This document shows positions 31,770-31,827 of a DNA stretch of 31,827 nt, piece by piece. Each line of letters opens with the position of its first letter. Within the stretch, counting starts at the first letter, position 1. The DNA is from Akkermansiaceae bacterium UBA1518 (GTDB lineage Bacteria; Verrucomicrobiota; Verrucomicrobiia; Verrucomicrobiales; Akkermansiaceae): assembly GCA_002323895.1 (NCBI GenBank), contig DCQM01000046.1, positions 56,503 to 88,329 of the forward strand, read 5' to 3'. Under the pieces are notes generated by a model. That model ran no database searches and was not told the origin of the DNA. It saw only the letters and a program-made list of their open reading frames with translations. Both the position numbers and the translations under genes were made by a program.

Positions 31770-31827
31770 CATAATAAATTCCATTTTCATCTGCCTGCAC
31801 CTCAGTTAACACCCGCTTGTCTTCATG
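31762..31827 (-). CDS. 3' end of an unidentified gene cut by the right window edge
   Basis: On the minus strand a frame is open from the window edge for 21 codons and ends at TGA (31764-31762), giving the C-terminus KRVLTEVQADENGIYYGS. The other two minus frames stop quickly. The peptide has protein-like composition, and the stop is followed by a terminator-like hairpin. It is too short to identify. It would be convergent with the MoeB-like gene. Confidence 0.45.
   Translation of the reverse strand, partial: HEDKRVLTEVQADENGIYYGS

Overview
The window reads as a dense, mid-GC bacterial chromosome segment of roughly 32 kb with no rRNA, tRNA, CRISPR array, insertion sequence or prophage that I can see. 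The gene set (HprK without other PTS genes, a small bactofilin, an mreBCD-PBP2 cluster followed by ribonuclease G, ThiH-type thiamine synthesis, several anonymous proteins and weak Shine-Dalgarno sites) suggests a Verrucomicrobiota-like organism. That assignment is an inference from gene content and protein style, not a database result. No gene-free stretch exceeds 300 bases.

Layout. 1-6956: a cut-off minus-strand gene at the left edge, a group 2-like sigma-70 factor, then a minus-strand operon read right to left: cysS, a TIGR04348/SenB-like glycosyltransferase, an N-acetylhexosamine kinase-like protein and a small anonymous protein. Divergent from cysS lie a two-helix membrane protein and pdxH, which meet a secreted glycerophosphodiesterase head-on. 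7107-10244: bactofilin, thiH-thiS and a tail-anchored coiled-coil protein. 10424-17865: recQ with a PhoD-like phosphatase, facing a minus-strand run of TPR protein, ABC-F ATPase and dinB. 17964-27037: proC, an orphan parA, then the cell-elongation block mreB-mreC-mreD-PBP2, ribonuclease G and a lipoprotein hydrolase, closed by a probable terminator. 27134-31827: hprK, a GIY-YIG protein, a small exported protein coupled to an SDR lacking the usual catalytic tyrosine, convergent nadK, then a MoeB/ThiF-rhodanese fusion and the tail of a minus-strand gene.

The most interesting feature is the MoeB/ThiF-rhodanese gene (30612-31715). Its frame is interrupted once, by TGA at 31173-31175, exactly where the family has its conserved adenylyltransferase cysteine. 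The frame continues unshifted through the second zinc CxxC pair and an intact rhodanese domain. A hairpin with a GU-containing apical loop sits 20 nt after the TGA, as in bacterial SECIS elements. I read this as a probable selenocysteine protein; a point nonsense mutation or base error is the alternative.

A second, independent selenium hint is the glycosyltransferase at 2838-3782. It carries the diagnostic motifs of TIGR04348, the family of the selenosugar synthase SenB, and sits in an operon with an N-acetylhexosamine-1-kinase-like enzyme but without SenA or SenC. Together they make a testable case for selenium use by this organism, including a possibly undescribed selenosugar branch.
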